The notes: generated from the sequence alone by a model not told the origin. A stretch of DNA of 64,000 nt from Ignelater luminosus (GCA_011009095.1 VTPC01000956.1:186001-250000), one strand, 5' to 3'; positions 1-11,845 are shown, counted from the first letter of the stretch. Translations and numbers: made by a program.

Positions 1-1212
1 TTAACGTGTGCTATTCAATATTTTATATCTATTGTAATCAAATAAATTAAGAATTATCCCAAAATGTTTCATTTAAATAATAGTCAAAGCACCAAATTTA
101 GGTTGTTTGTATGTCGGCTTATAATAGGAGCATTAACAAGATTGTTATTGATGCATAACATAATAATACGGTAGTATAAAGAACCGGACTCACCTACTCA
201 CCTTATTTTTAGTACAACATTGCGTGGATGCAAAAGTGAAACATGTATATATGGTAAGAACTGGTTGTCCACTTTCTTTAAATTCGTGATGAACATACTT
301 TATATTATCTTCCGGTTACATGGTGTAGTATATGTAATGGGACTTGATTATATTTTTAAATTTTATTGGGTCACCCGAAGAGCCACTTTTATGATTATTA
401 CTATTATTATTGTTTAACAGGTTTTACTTTTCATTAAGGAATCTTAAAAATGCGATTATTGCATCAACAAGATTAACTCGTATAATGTAAAGAATGAATC
501 TGACATTTAAATCGCGAGAAATAACATCTTCTGTTATATGTGTGTGTGCGTGTATGTGTAATCAATAGCAATCAAAACAAACGCTAACGCAACATCACGA
601 AGTGTAAGACATTCCTTTATCCATATTAATTTAAAAATATCCTGTCATAGTGTATGCTTTAACACATGTCTTATTACAATAAGCATATTTATCTTTTAAT
701 GCCATCTCAGGTAGTAGTAAAATAATGACATAATAATGCATTTAGGTTAAAATGCGGTTGTGTATTGTTTTCTTGTATGATAAATTCTTAAAAGGTTGAT
801 GCAATAATTTTAATTGGTTTTCACGTTTATTTAAACATCTAATTTCTGTCATAGCTTTAATTTGTATTTTGTGTTTGTGTTTTTTCTTCTTTTACTTTGG
901 AATGTTTATTTTGTAATGCTAAAAGTTCGAGAGACTTTCTCTTCCTATTTCGTTTTAATCTAAATATAATTAGTAGTCTTTATTATAAATTTGTCACATT
1001 TAAAACTGTTAGTGAACGTGTATGGCTTTTTACATTCAATTTTTTGCACTAACTGCATAATATACGAACATATACTGTAGTGTCGTACAGATTTGATTAG
1101 ACACAATGTTTTGTTTGCATTTCCGTATCAGTACTTTGAAGATGTCTTAAATTTCTATATATCCGTTAGTGTGTTTTACCCATATTAGGTATAGTTTGTG
1201 TTAGGGCCGATT
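1..1212. other. AT-rich non-coding stretch
   Basis: I see no gene here. It is AT-rich with short runs and a small GT-rich patch near 540-560. If the minus-strand host gene that starts near 6654 continues in this direction, later exons should lie here or beyond the window edge, but I could not find an acceptor followed by a convincing cysteine-rich frame. Confidence 0.5.
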
Positions 1213-1371
1213 CTAATTATTATTCTCCCTACACTGCATTAGTCTTGAAGCAAATCCATTTTTCTTCTGTGATCGATACATACGAAACTGATTAGATTTA
1301 TCTTCCTGCATGATTTCTGCACTATCAACGTTTTCATAGAATATATGACGGATTTCTTGTGGAATATTCAT
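1213..1371 (-). CDS. short unassigned ORF, 52 aa
   Basis: A 52-residue frame with more coding-like composition than its surroundings: charged residues are spread evenly and AT-only codons are less dominant. It begins with an ATG directly after an in-frame TAA and ends at TAG. Residues include RHIFYENVDSAEIMQ near the start and FASRLMQC near the end. I do not recognise it. It could be a terminal exon of the upstream minus-strand gene, but no pyrimidine-rich acceptor is visible in the right frame. It could also be a transposon remnant or chance. It holds one cysteine and no membrane segment. Confidence 0.28.
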   Translation of the reverse strand: MNIPQEIRHIFYENVDSAEIMQEDKSNQFRMYRSQKKNGFASRLMQCRENNN

Positions 1372-1493
1372 TTACATTAACCATTTCACAAACGCAAACA
1401 TTCTTTTCAAGAAGCATAATTCTTAACAGGTCGTTCAGAATTACAGGATCCAAGCGAACGCAGTTACAGTGATCCTTTGGTAATATCACGAAA

Positions 1494-1658
1494 TTGGTTT
1501 CAAAATGAACTAGGACACTTTAATTTTCCCTTTGTAATATCTAAATTTAATTTCGGCTAAAATATCTTTACCCATGGATTATTTGACTGATAAAGTCACA
1601 TTTACAGTATGAGAAGTACATTTTAAAATCATAGTGTCCTAGTTCATTTTGAAACCAA
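1494..1658. mobile_element. MITE with perfect 26-bp terminal inverted repeats
   Basis: The first 26 bases (starting TTGGTTTCAAAATGAAC) are repeated as an exact reverse complement at 1633-1658. Total length is 165 bp and there is no coding capacity. The matching arms and short AT-rich interior fit a non-autonomous DNA transposon. I could not define a target-site duplication, so the superfamily is open. Perfect arms suggest a recent insertion or a structure kept by pairing. Confidence 0.8.
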
Positions 1659-2662
1659 TAGTACAATGTAAAGAAACATCTATCATGTAACGAAGAAGAC
1701 TGTAATAGCAGCCCTAATGGGTGAGCCAGTACAAGAAATTGGAACGGAGATATGTTTACTTCTTAGTGTTTGTTGTTGTTTTATCATTCAATTTTTAAGT
1801 TTCCAGTTTCAAAGAAAATTCAATTTGTGTCAACACAAAACATTCTTTGTACAAAGATGCTTACACTAAGAAAAATAGACAAAAGCTTAAATGATAGGGA
1901 GATAGTAAGATGCACTAGGACAATTGGATTTCAAGAACGTTATGTAAAGAATACGAAATCCATAAAAAATATTGCTAATTAAAACATGAAGTATTGAAAG
2001 ACATAGAAATCCTAGATTAGGCTGAGAAATTATTCCGTAGGGCGTAACTTAGACACAACACATAACCTATAAACTGATGATTTCTAACACAAACTGTCAG
2101 TTTGACAAATCATTTTATGGAATAAGGTGAAACATGATTTTTTTTCATAGCCTCCTCGCAACTGAAATTTTAATGATCGCTTGTTAGTTGCCTAATAGAA
2201 TTTAAAAACTTTTATGGTAGAAGTGCAACTATAAGAGGTTGAATGCAGAAAAAAAAGAAACTATACTTGAAAGAAGTTATTTAAAATAAAATAACGATTT
2301 TTTTTTATTTGAAGATAGATTTTAGATACTGCATCATTTAAATTTAATTATTACTTTAGTAAATTCCCTTTCATTTTAATTCCAAATAAAATGCAACATT
2401 TTCTTGTGCAATAAAACCATAAAAAACCTTCAACACTTTTTCTTTCTTTTAATGTTTATCTTTAAATTACAAAAATAGACAATAGAGAAAAGTTTTAACT
2501 GAAAACTTTTTTTCCTTTGTTTACATGTAATTCGACCTAAATTTAAATAAAATCCATTGTTTAGGTCATAGACATTTTTTAAATGTAAAGTATTTAGAAA
2601 TCTATCAACAAATTAACAATGCAAAATTTTAAATGCGCAAGAAAACAAAAGAATGTACTTAC
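1659..2662. other. non-coding, AT-rich; carries one dispersed-repeat fragment
   Basis: No gene seen. Positions 2132-2189 match 29084-29141 on the same strand (shared core: ACTGAAATTTTAATGATCGC preceded by a T-run and CATAGC), so at least ~58 bp is a dispersed repeat. The open frame at 1770-1982 is AT-biased and looks like chance. Confidence 0.5.
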
Positions 2663-2789
2663 TAGTGGCACATTTTTGTGGATTTGGCAGTGCTAAAAAG
2701 CGACCGGGACGATTTGATCTGATTTGTCCTAATGTTGGTGTGACAACTACAGCCACTATGTACACTAATACTGCACACGCAATTCTCAT
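2663..2789 (-). CDS. first coding exon of a secreted host protein (signal peptide)
   Basis: The exon encodes 42 residues plus one base (phase 1). Residues 1-21 (MRIACAVLVYIVAVVVTPTLG) form a textbook signal peptide: a basic residue, a hydrophobic core, then small residues before a likely cleavage site. The mature start reads QIRSNRPGRFLALPNPQKCAT, ending just after a cysteine. Acceptor TTTTATTTCAG directly precedes the ATG, and donor GTAAGT follows at 2662. Spliced to the exon ending at 6622, the start context becomes TTCAAGATG. The product is secreted; a cysteine-rich extracellular protein such as a cuticle or peritrophic-matrix protein is a guess from the short mature part. Later exons were not found. 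Confidence 0.65.
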
Positions 2790-3911
2790 CTGAAATAAAA
2801 AGAAAAAAATTAATACTGTATGAATCAAGTAGGTCATGTTTAAAAGGCTTCTTATATCATGTATCTTGTAGAAGCGTAAAATGATTTCTAGATAATAAAA
2901 TGAGATTTAATACTGGGTTGTGGATTTTCCATAAAGCAATTCAAATTGCGTTGGTAGAATCGATCGGTGAACATTGATGTTCGTTTGGTTAGAAAAACTA
3001 AGCTAACCTTCAAAAGCTCAAAACGGTTGACTTGACAACTGAGATTAGCAACTTTCCAGACATGTCAATTGACCTCCTACACTATTATTCTAAACCCTTT
3101 AAAAAAAGTAAGGTTAGGTTTGTCTTTAATTTTAAACATTCCTGCATAGTGTATCAATGCAAAATACGTAAGTAATAATTTGTTTTGAAGGTTTTAATAT
3201 AAGGACAAATCAATTTATTCGTGTTTACCTTTTAATACAGTACGCACTTTACACATTGAATGAATGCAACTTTAAGTGCATACAAATAAATATCATTAAT
3301 ATTTATTTATATCTATGACTAAATGTATTTTTTTACAAAGTCTCGGTTTAAGCCCATCCAGGAGAAATCGTCCACATGTAATACATTTATAAAAGTTCTT
3401 TCTATAACCTTTTCTTTGACCTACTGAACTTCTGTTTTTAATATTGCGTATGAAGAATTTAGGCTGAGAAGTTCCTTATTTTTTTTCCTTGAAGTTAACA
3501 CTTATTGTATACATTTCTTTTTGATAGAAAATAATTAAAATTGATGTAATTATGGCAATGATCTTGATTTGTAATTAATTGTAACAAAAAGTAGTAATTA
3601 TGTTTAACGCCTGTTTACATAAAGTGCATAACTTAGCAAGTTTAACGTCATGCAATTTGTTTCACCTTACATAGTACTTACTAAATAGGTAAGATCTAGT
3701 TTATGCTTTAATTAATTTTTATTAAACTTGTATTTTAAATAAATAAATTAAAATTAATCTAATTCCGAATTATGTGATTTCCATTAAGAGAAACCATCGG
3801 GCGAGATTTTTGGTATCTTACCTAGCCAAGAAAAACTTATTTTGAAATTTTAAAAGGTGTTAAGCTTTTCTTGTATTATATTGTCACACATGTTTTATAA
3901 GGATGTCTATG

Positions 3912-3951
3912 AAAACAAAATAAAGCAAAACAAAATAAAACAAAACAAAAT
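3912..3951. repeat. AAAAC/AAAAT simple repeat
   Basis: Imperfect pentamer run of AAAAC and AAAAT units, about 40 bp. No function inferred. Confidence 0.7.
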
Positions 3952-4739
3952 AACTGTTTATAATGGATTAAAAATATTAAGCAATTATGAGTCGTGTTGG
4001 TTAATGTGAAATTGTCAATTCTTCAAAGAAATACTGAATATGTATCTAAAAATCCCTGCAATAATAGATAAGTTGGTGTGCAAATTAATATGATAATTCG
4101 GTTAGATTGTATTAAATTGAATTTGTTATGGTTAGAATAAATAGGTTAGATTAAACTGCTGTTAGATAAAAAATCAAAAACTCACCGTAAATTAGTATTA
4201 GTGTAGGAAATAAATAACAATATTGGTGTTCGTTGAACTAATTTGCGATCAGTCGAGGTTAGGTTGAATGATTTCATAGTGCACACAGGAATGTTACATT
4301 GTTAATGAATATAATTGTAATATCAAGCTACCTTTGCATTGACAAAACCTTAATGAACTACAAAGTAAGTTCCTGAACCCGTTGTATATGTACAAGGTGA
4401 TTCAAAAACCCAGGTCGCAACGTAAGGAGAATGTGAGTAGTGCTCATTAAAGTAATCATAATAATTCACTACTGTCAAAGGTAAGTAATTAAAAAGGAGT
4501 AAGCATAGAAATCAATTAAGTCCACTTATGAAATAATGTAACTATTTGTGAAAACAATAATCCTACATAAGCTTCTTTTTAGGAAACAAGTGCAACATAA
4601 ACTCGCATAAAATATATCATGATAAAAATCATTTCTATTAAAGCAGATGATATGAAGACTTACTCAGAATCAGAAGCAAAAATCACATATAATCAAATTA
4701 TGATAATGCTATTGCTAATTAAAGTAAAGCATGATGAAC

Positions 4740-4960
4740 CTTCTCGATGGACACCGATCAGATTGGATCTCAAATGCTAGTATGAAAAGAGGTCAACAAT
4801 GGCTCACGATCAGGCTTCGTCCTCAAACTGACCATCTATTATAATCCAAGGTCGGACTTCTGTCCTCCACCGAACCACCTGTGATGGCCCCCGAGGAATT
4901 TTTGCTCTCTAACGGGCTGCCGTCAAACTTTCTGTGGAGCTCCAGGATTGGGTTTTTTAA
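4740..4960. repeat. GC-richer patch, possibly a dispersed repeat fragment
   Basis: Composition rises clearly above the surrounding intron, with runs such as GGCCCCCGAGGAATT. No continuous reading frame or splice pair could be supported on either strand. It may be an old transposon or SINE piece. A copy-number search would decide. Confidence 0.25.
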
Positions 4961-6621
4961 AAACGTAAAAGACTCTCATACTTCAAGCGACGTTAGGATT
5001 AACCAAAGTAGGCGTGATAACAAGAAACAATAAGGATACACGTTTTGATTCCAATCGAAGTTTATATAGTTAATACGTTTCAAGAAACAAATTAATTTCA
5101 TAATTTGCTTGGAGCTTAACCTATGCTTATGATTGAAAACTGTCTAAGACGAAGAAGATTTAAAACTGAATAAAAGAAATGGGAAAATTATCAAAGTAGC
5201 ATGGAAAAGGCTACTAATTTCAGAGAACACGACTAGCAAGCTTAGAAAAATTTAGGATTAAGATTAGGTTAGGTTAGATTGATTTAGGTTATGTTAGAGA
5301 TAATATTCAAAAATTAATCTCCACAACAGGCATCAATTACATAATGGATCATTTTAAAGTGTTTTGAAATTGTGTAACGTTATGCCAACATAAAACACAC
5401 AAATAATAGCATAAATCAAACTATTATGCTAGTAAAGTTACATATAAGCGTCGGTATGACGTCACACGTTAGGCGCCTTAAACTCTTGATGCTAGATAGT
5501 TTGTAATAAAAAAACATTCACTAGATAATTTCTATGTAATAAAACAAAATAAATTAGAAAATAAATGTGAAATAATCCAATACTAAACCGACAACTATAA
5601 ACCTAATTCCTATGAAAGCCTACCTTGATTTCTATGTTCACTATTCTACAACGCATCCCGTTATTTATTAAAAACATTGCTGTTAGTTCACCGAAAAATG
5701 GTTATTATAAGACGAACGAACAGGTTTTTGATCTTATTTCATATACTATAAGTAAGTCTACTTATGTATTATAGGAGTCACCACAAGTATAAATCACGAA
5801 TATAGCAGTATTTATTATTGCAAGACAGAACAATTAAAAAAAAATGAGAGGTTAAAAGTTGAACCGATCGTTGAAATTACTAACAATGCAAGGTTGTTTA
5901 AAAGGTTTTTAATTTAATTTTTCTATTGCAAAATAACTTCATTGTGTCTACTATATTACACATCAGAAGTTCTGCTCTAAAATTGTAGTACTAAATTGAT
6001 ATAAATTTAATCCATTATTGTACTATAAGAAATATTAATTAAATCGCATAAAATTGCACTTTTCCAAAAATTTATTTTCCCATTCCCTTCCTGATTTAAA
6101 AAATAATAACCACTAATATAATGATAAAAAGTACAAAAAAAGCGTTTGTAGCAAAATTATCGTTTTATCCTTGAATAGAATATAAGAAAAAAAAATGCAA
6201 ACCGGACAAAATTATTACAACATAAAATGAATCTTTAGAATATAATTTAAATTAATTTATCTTCTAGGTTTCGTGTTCGTTTATAATAATTACATTATTA
6301 CATAATTAAAGCTTTCATGGTAAATGGTTATATGGTTGCGTTAAATGGTTTTAGCGTAAACATTTATCTGAAGCGGAAGTTTAATTTTATGAATGAGAAA
6401 GTGCCAATTAAACAAAACGACCATAAAAAATTGAAAACTTAAAAAACATTCTCTAATTTTTTTTTTAAAGCAAAACTTACTAAATTAGATAAGACTCACC
6501 ATGTTTTCTCAGTCCTTATCAAATTGAAAATTAAATACTATTAAGAATTATCAGAAATATGAAAATTGAAAAAACACCTACTGTAGTACACGTTCACCAC
6601 CCCCAGGAAAAAGTGTCTTAC

Positions 6622-6654
6622 CTTGAATGAAGACGCACACCGATCACTAACTAA
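6622..6654 (-). other. non-coding exon 1 of the secreted-protein gene
   Basis: About 33 nt run from an initiator-like TTTAGTTAG near 6654 to TTCATTCAAG, followed by the consensus donor GTAAGA. No ATG is present, so translation would start at the first base of exon 2 (2789). The exact transcription start is inferred from TATA-box spacing. Confidence 0.55.
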
Positions 6655-6690
6655 ATCTTCTCGCAGAGAGTGAGAGTCGTATTTATAGTG
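6648..6690 (-). promoter_or_regulatory. TATA-box core promoter with GAGA-like motifs
   Basis: On the minus strand TATAAATA occupies 6687-6680, followed by CGACTCTCACTCTCTGCGAG and an initiator-like ATTTAGTTAG about 30 nt below the TATA box. The alternating CT/GA repeats resemble GAGA-factor sites, known from insect promoters. The spacing and the donor just downstream support a true core promoter. No expression data are available. Confidence 0.6.
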
Positions 6691-6699
6691 TGTGTTAAG

Positions 6700-7749
6700 A
6701 TCTTCTTCAGCTTGGTGGGAATCCTCGTACCCCCGTTGAAAATAAGAGTTTTATTCAGCAACGTTCTATATGTGTGTGTATATTCGTGTTTGTTAATGTT
6801 ATTCTCAAAAAGGAATTTTTCCACGACGCTTGTTTATTATAATATTATTCACTTTTATTTTCTATGAAATTTTTAATTTTTTTCCTTCATATTGTTTAAT
6901 TAATTAATTAATTAATAAATTAGTTTCAATGATCTGATTTTTTTGGTTGTTGCTAGGATTTTAGTGAGAAATGTTTGTAGGCGTGTTACCGTTTCATATT
7001 TTTTAAACACAACTCTCCGATATTATGTAAGGCTAATTATGTAGTTTAATCTTGTAGTTGTAGATGTTTTAAATGAATGCCATTCGCGTAGGTGAATTTA
7101 TATTTTATTTATAAATCTTACTTTTAGTAATGTTAAATTATTATGTCAAAGAGTTAATATTTCCAAAAGGATTTGATTAATGGTACTTGTAACTATTTGA
7201 AGTAACTTCAGGTTTTACAAAAGAATTTTAAATTCTATATGAAAACTAGCTACTCAAGGCTATTTAAAAAATTAGAATTGTAGAAAACGGTATCATCAAT
7301 TATGATGTAGAGTATAAACGGTTTTTGATTCCAACTTCAATTTTGTTTTTTTAAATTATATTTTTTCAATCCAGTTACTTACCTTGAACATAAACAAAAA
7401 CAAAAGAAAAGCTTTTGTTCACATGAGTAAAACAACAAAGTCTAAAATAGAAGAATCTATAGTGGGAGTCAAAAAATCGAGAATACCCACCTAATTAGTT
7501 GTGAATCGAGATTTCATATAATTATTACACAGTGTTCCATTAAAACACCAATATGATTAGCCTATCCGTATCGGTAAACGGTAAACGAAATAAAACTGTT
7601 CCTTATGACGTTTATCAACTCTTGTGATAAATACCAATGAATGAGATTTTTTTCTTAAAAAACGGTTTTTATTTAGTAACTTCGCAAACAAAAGAATAAC
7701 AATGGAAGACCTTATATCATCAAAAAATACTTTAAAGAAAATCGAATAT
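6700..7749. other. non-coding, AT-rich
   Basis: No gene recognised. A tetranucleotide AATT run occupies about 6897-6915. This stretch would be the upstream flank of the minus-strand promoter. Confidence 0.5.
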
Positions 7750-7801
7750 TGAAGTCTAAAATAGGTAGCTTTTTTAATTTAGCCGACTTCGCATCTCTTA
7801 C
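7750..7801 (-). repeat. dispersed repeat arm, inverted match at 9440-9493
   Basis: The reverse complement of this segment matches 9440-9493 (shared TAAGAGATRCGAAGTCGG, then a T/A-rich stretch leading to TATTTTRGAC). The two arms are 1.6 kb apart in opposite orientation. They could be ends of one decayed element or two copies of a repeat family. Confidence 0.5.
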
Positions 7802-8203
7802 GGTTTAGTAGAAAAAATATAAGTTATAGCCCTATAGAGCTGATATCTCCGAGTTAGAGTCCAAAATCACTCTCTGTTATTTATAGAAATTGTAGGATTA
7901 CTTACTTTTGTTTTTCAATAGTCAACCAAAGGAAATGTTTCTTAGAAGTGCCAAAAATTGAAAAGATATTAAGTTTTATGTTGTATCCGTTACAGGAGAG
8001 AAACTTTCCTCGGAATCTTCTAAATTGGAGTACAGGACATACTTTGTAATTTGCAAAGCTTGCATTATTTTGGTAAAGTTGGCATTCTTTGGAGTCTAGA
8101 AAAACTGACAAGGCATTAATTTTTGGACTCTATCCTTCTTAGTACGATTTTGGTGTAAGGTTCATTGTAAGCTGACATTTATGGCTTTCAACTGTAGTTA
8201 TTA

Positions 8204-8407
8204 TCAGCATATCCTTCTACCGTTGTTATGTTTTGGCGATGTTTTTGCAAAATTAAGTTCAGAGAAATCTAGACATAGTCTTAAATAGCAGATATCTTTA
8301 TCTACAGCTTTATCGATAGCTTCATGACTGAATTGCTCTGTATATACTATTGTAATGGACTGCCTTTTGCTACCAAGTTTTCCATCCCTCTTGCTTCTTT
8401 GCACCAT
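8204..8407 (-). pseudogene. coding-like patch inside a possible decayed element
   Basis: A 67-residue frame with balanced residues (SHEAIDKAVDKD, then LRLCLDFSELNFAKTSP) ending in two close stops. Neighbouring minus-strand frames at 7902-8111 and 8755-9015 also look slightly coding-like. All lie between the inverted repeats at 7750-7801 and 9440-9493, so they may be pieces of one transposase gene. I do not recognise the family, and chance is a fair alternative. Confidence 0.2.
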
Positions 8408-8569
8408 CGTGTTGGAAAATGTGCATAACTATATTCTTTGCGAAATAAAACAAAATATTGCAATAATGACCAAATAAAGGCATTTTACCACTATATTATA
8501 AAATTTATATTAGTTTGTGAGAGATTCGGTAACATTGATAAATGTAACTTGTCAATACGTTAACTGTAA

Positions 8570-8755
8570 ATTAAGTTAGGTTAGGTTACGGTTACTTGCT
8601 TTAAATTTTCACATAACCCATTTAACTTAGGTTGGATGCAGTTAAAATCTGTAATTACCTGGAATTACTTAGACCAATTTAGTTTAGTTTTTATTAAATT
8701 GCAAATTAATCAAGTTAGGTTAAGTCGAATTTGCTCTCCTTAGGTTAACTCAGGT
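8570..8755. repeat. cluster of AGGTTAGGTT-type motifs
   Basis: Several short occurrences of TTAGGTTAGG and relatives in about 180 bp. The unit equals the common insect telomere repeat TTAGG, but runs are only two units long and interspersed with unrelated bases, so this is not a telomeric array. Confidence 0.4.
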
Positions 8756-9031
8756 TAATATGCAATCATGGTAGCTAAGAATTGCTTTTGTTGTGTAATT
8801 TTGTTTTCAGTGAGATCAAATTCACAACCTGTAATGTAAATGTGCAAATTCCGATCATCTAAATGACTAGAATGATCTAGAACAAAAATATTAATTATAG
8901 TTCTACGTTGCGTATCATTATTACATGTGATGGATGACTTCAAAACGTCAAAATCGTCCACCAAAATATTTCGGTATTTTGAAGTATTTCGCTGACAGCT
9001 TCGAGTGACACACAAAAAAACTTCTATTATG

Positions 9032-9155
9032 CAAGGTTACCAGACGTGGGGATTTTTCCTCACATGTGGGGAAATTGTTCAAGATTTAGGAAACAAATCG
9101 AGAATTTTTAATGGAAACTGGTGGGGAAATTATATTTTTACGTCTGGCAACACTG
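9032..9155. mobile_element. hAT-type MITE with 8-bp target duplication
   Basis: A 124-bp element with ends CAAGGTTACCAGACGT and, inverted, CAGTGTTGCCAGACGT (13 of 16 aligned positions agree). It is flanked by an exact 8-bp direct repeat CTATTATG at 9024-9031 and 9156-9163. An 8-bp duplication with CA-starting ends is the mark of the hAT superfamily. No coding capacity. Confidence 0.7.
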
Positions 9156-9439
9156 CTATTATGTAAGAAGACAACGCAGTCTTAATCTCACCAGATGTAT
9201 GAAAAGGAACCCATGATATGTTTAGGAATACAATACTGCTTCCCGAATTTTGTAGACAAACTCATGAGGTATTCAATTTATGAATTTCTCAAGTAATTAA
9301 GCTTGCAGAGTTCATCCTAATAAATGACCTCATAAGCAGTGGAGTGGTGGCGCACTTGTTGATGAATATTTCGAGACCTAGATTTGCGTTATACAGTGTG
9401 TCCCTATTTCGATGCTCACTATTGGGATTTCGGAAATTA

Positions 9440-9493
9440 TAAGAGATACGAAGTCGGTTAAATTAGAAAAGTTTTGGCTATTTTGGACATCAG
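9440..9493 (+). repeat. dispersed repeat arm, inverted match at 7750-7801
   Basis: Partner of the minus-oriented copy at 7750-7801. Similarity becomes unclear outside the ~50-bp core. Confidence 0.5.
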
Positions 9494-9790
9494 TTTACTT
9501 ATGTTTTTGTTTTTTCAAAAAAGTCCACGGCTTAGTAGATATTTGCTAAAAACGAAATTATCTTATTTTTTTAAAGTGAAATATCTTAGGAATGAGCAAA
9601 GATAGAAAAGAACAGCAAAGAGGGTGTTTTAGAGAATTTACTCCGAAATGCAAGAAAAATTCTGAGATATTTAAAAAAAAGTAGATTTCTCGATTTTCGT
9701 TTTTATTTTTTCTTTGATTTATTTGAAGAGATATCGGAACACTAAAACCACTTTTCCATTGCCACTTTTTGTGCTCTATTAAAATACGCT

Positions 9791-9848
9791 AACAAAATTT
9801 CTGTACAACGTTTCGGTTTTGAGTAACCATCATCAACCTCATTTTTTG
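9791..9848 (-). ncRNA. hammerhead-ribozyme-like core, probably degenerate
   Basis: On the minus strand the order is UUGAUGA, a stem GGUU-ACUCAA-AACC, then GAAAC, then GUUGUA. This matches a type I hammerhead layout: CUGAUGA box, stem II, GAAA box, and a minimal stem III (AC-GUU-GU) before the cleavage nucleotide A. The first core base is U instead of the invariant C, and stem I is interrupted, so activity is unlikely. Minimal hammerheads of this kind are known from Penelope-like elements. No Penelope protein is visible nearby. Chance similarity is possible. Confidence 0.25.
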
Positions 9849-11845
9849 AAATAGGCAGAAAAACAATTGAAAATTGTTATGAATAGCTTTTGTTGTCACG
9901 ATTCTAATGATGTAAACATGATAGGGTTATTTTGATTTCTGATCCTATAAATAGCCAACTCTTATCCCATTTAACTGATCCTGTACATAGTATGCGGTCT
10001 GAACGATTAAGGTGCTTTTGCTATAGACACCCACACATCGTAGATTATCAAATGAACTCAAATATATGGGCATTATGCTTGATTGGAAATCAAGAAAAAT
10101 AATTGAATGTCTACATAACCTTCCGACGTGGTACCAAGGCACGAACGACTATCCGATTGCATTGGCTTTATTGTCGAGAGATTTTTAACTGTATTAAGAG
10201 CATGCAATGGTAAACTGTTAGGGAATTAAAATCAAAATGTTAAAATTGTGCATATCTTCTGACAGCAGTCATAAATTTTGACTTGTGTAGATAGTAGTAA
10301 ACTTCCTTGAACACATTAATATTATTATGGTTACTCCGTTCGCCCGCTTTTCGAATTAGATTTCTAGCAAATAAACCTAACAGTTTCGTTCAGAATTATT
10401 TTTGTAAATCTAGATTTTTAAAATTGAATTTTTTTCTACTTAAACTTAAATAACAATAAGTTGCAAGAATGTTCTTTTACAGATTACTAATGTTTATGAA
10501 TTGTTAATTATTTTAATTGAACTAGAAGTAGTAATAAATTTGTAAACTATAAAGCAGCTGTAGTAATAATATATTAATATTTTATACACACCTCCATGGT
10601 TAATTATACATGCTCAGGGAAGTCAGTGTGTGTAAAAACGCCTATGCTTTAGTAACTACAAAACACAATACAACCTGGAAGTATTTTAAAAACTAAAGAT
10701 GATTAAAAATGATTATTACATCGTATTGTTTTATGTTGTTGGAGATGTCCTTGTATTATTATACCTCTTTTTATGCTACTTAAGAATAGCGTATTACCGT
10801 CGAAATCTCAAATGCAAATTATCTAATATCAAAAGATGAAGATTTGACCGAAATAAATTATTTTTTTTTCTTTTCATATAAAATATAAATTGGCGATAAA
10901 TAGTGCTTCAATAGTAAATAATATTAACATAATGACATGTTACAGGTTGTCTTTTTACAATCAGAATTGATTGAACTGAGAGTTATCTACTATGAATGAA
11001 TATGCAATTTGGAAGAGGCCGTGTCATTTTTTTGTTATAACCATCACGCTGTGCTGCTAACAGGATCTTTATAATAGATATAATTATAGCCTTTTTTCCT
11101 TGATTTTATGTTGGCATCCTGGACATTAGTAGAGTTCAAGGTTTTTCGTTAACTTCTTGATTTACTATTCATAAACACTTGATAAATTGTTTTATAATTT
11201 AATTTATTACTAATGTAAAACACATTTTTATGCAAAAAAACGTAAGAACGTGGATAAAACAAGAAATCCTTTAATTTTTTTTCTTGCATTCTTAAGATTT
11301 CAGCACATTCTTTACAGTTAATAAAAAGTTCGGATTCATAAGCAATGAAAAATTTCATTTTCCAATGTTTACATTTTTTGTTTCTCTTTTTTTTAAATAA
11401 ACTATGATCTCATAACCAGGAAACAGCATTTAAATATTTGTCTGCCATCTGATGCAGTTGTTTTAACTTTTGTACAGTTAGCAATATCTACTACTGGTGT
11501 TTGTTTTTGTAAAATTCTGGTTGTTACCTGCAAAACAAAAACTCCCCTTTTATTCACAGTATGATATGAAAAGATAGAATTCTAATAAATGCATAATAGT
11601 ACAAGAGCCACTGACAGAAAAAAAGACCTGAATTCTGACTTTCTGGCGTTGTTAGACATCGATGCAGAAAGGTATGTAGGTACTCTGCTGAGAATTTCGA
11701 CGAGCTAGGTGTGGGCATGTGCTCGTAGTGGAAATTATGAAAAAGTCTATTTTTTCCACGAATCCTAACTATCTGGCGTTTATAAATGTTCGTAAAGTAA
11801 CGAAATACAAAAACTTTGGTGAAAACGCCAGAACGCTAGACATTA

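Larger units (their letters stand above)
2790..6621 (-). other. putative first intron of the secreted-protein gene
   Basis: The interval runs from donor GTAAGA at 6621 to acceptor TTTCAG at 2790, about 3.8 kb. It is AT-rich with scattered AGGTTAGGTT motifs (around 3110, 4250 and 5270) and a less AT-rich patch at 4740-4960 with no readable protein. An (AAAAC/AAAAT)-type simple run lies at 3912-3951. No other gene is visible inside. Confidence 0.5.
9156..11598. other. non-coding stretch with repeat fragments
   Basis: No gene supported. It includes the repeat arm at 9440-9493, a segment at 9500-9760 typical of insect interspersed repeats, and the hammerhead-like core near 9804-9840. The open frames at 9945-10142 and 11149-11358 lack coding character. 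Confidence 0.45.

Noticed and set aside
8570-8755. TTAGG-type telomeric repeat array
   Set aside because: Runs are only about two units long and spread among other bases; similar pairs occur at 3110, 4250 and 5270. They are common interspersed motifs, not a telomere or interstitial array.
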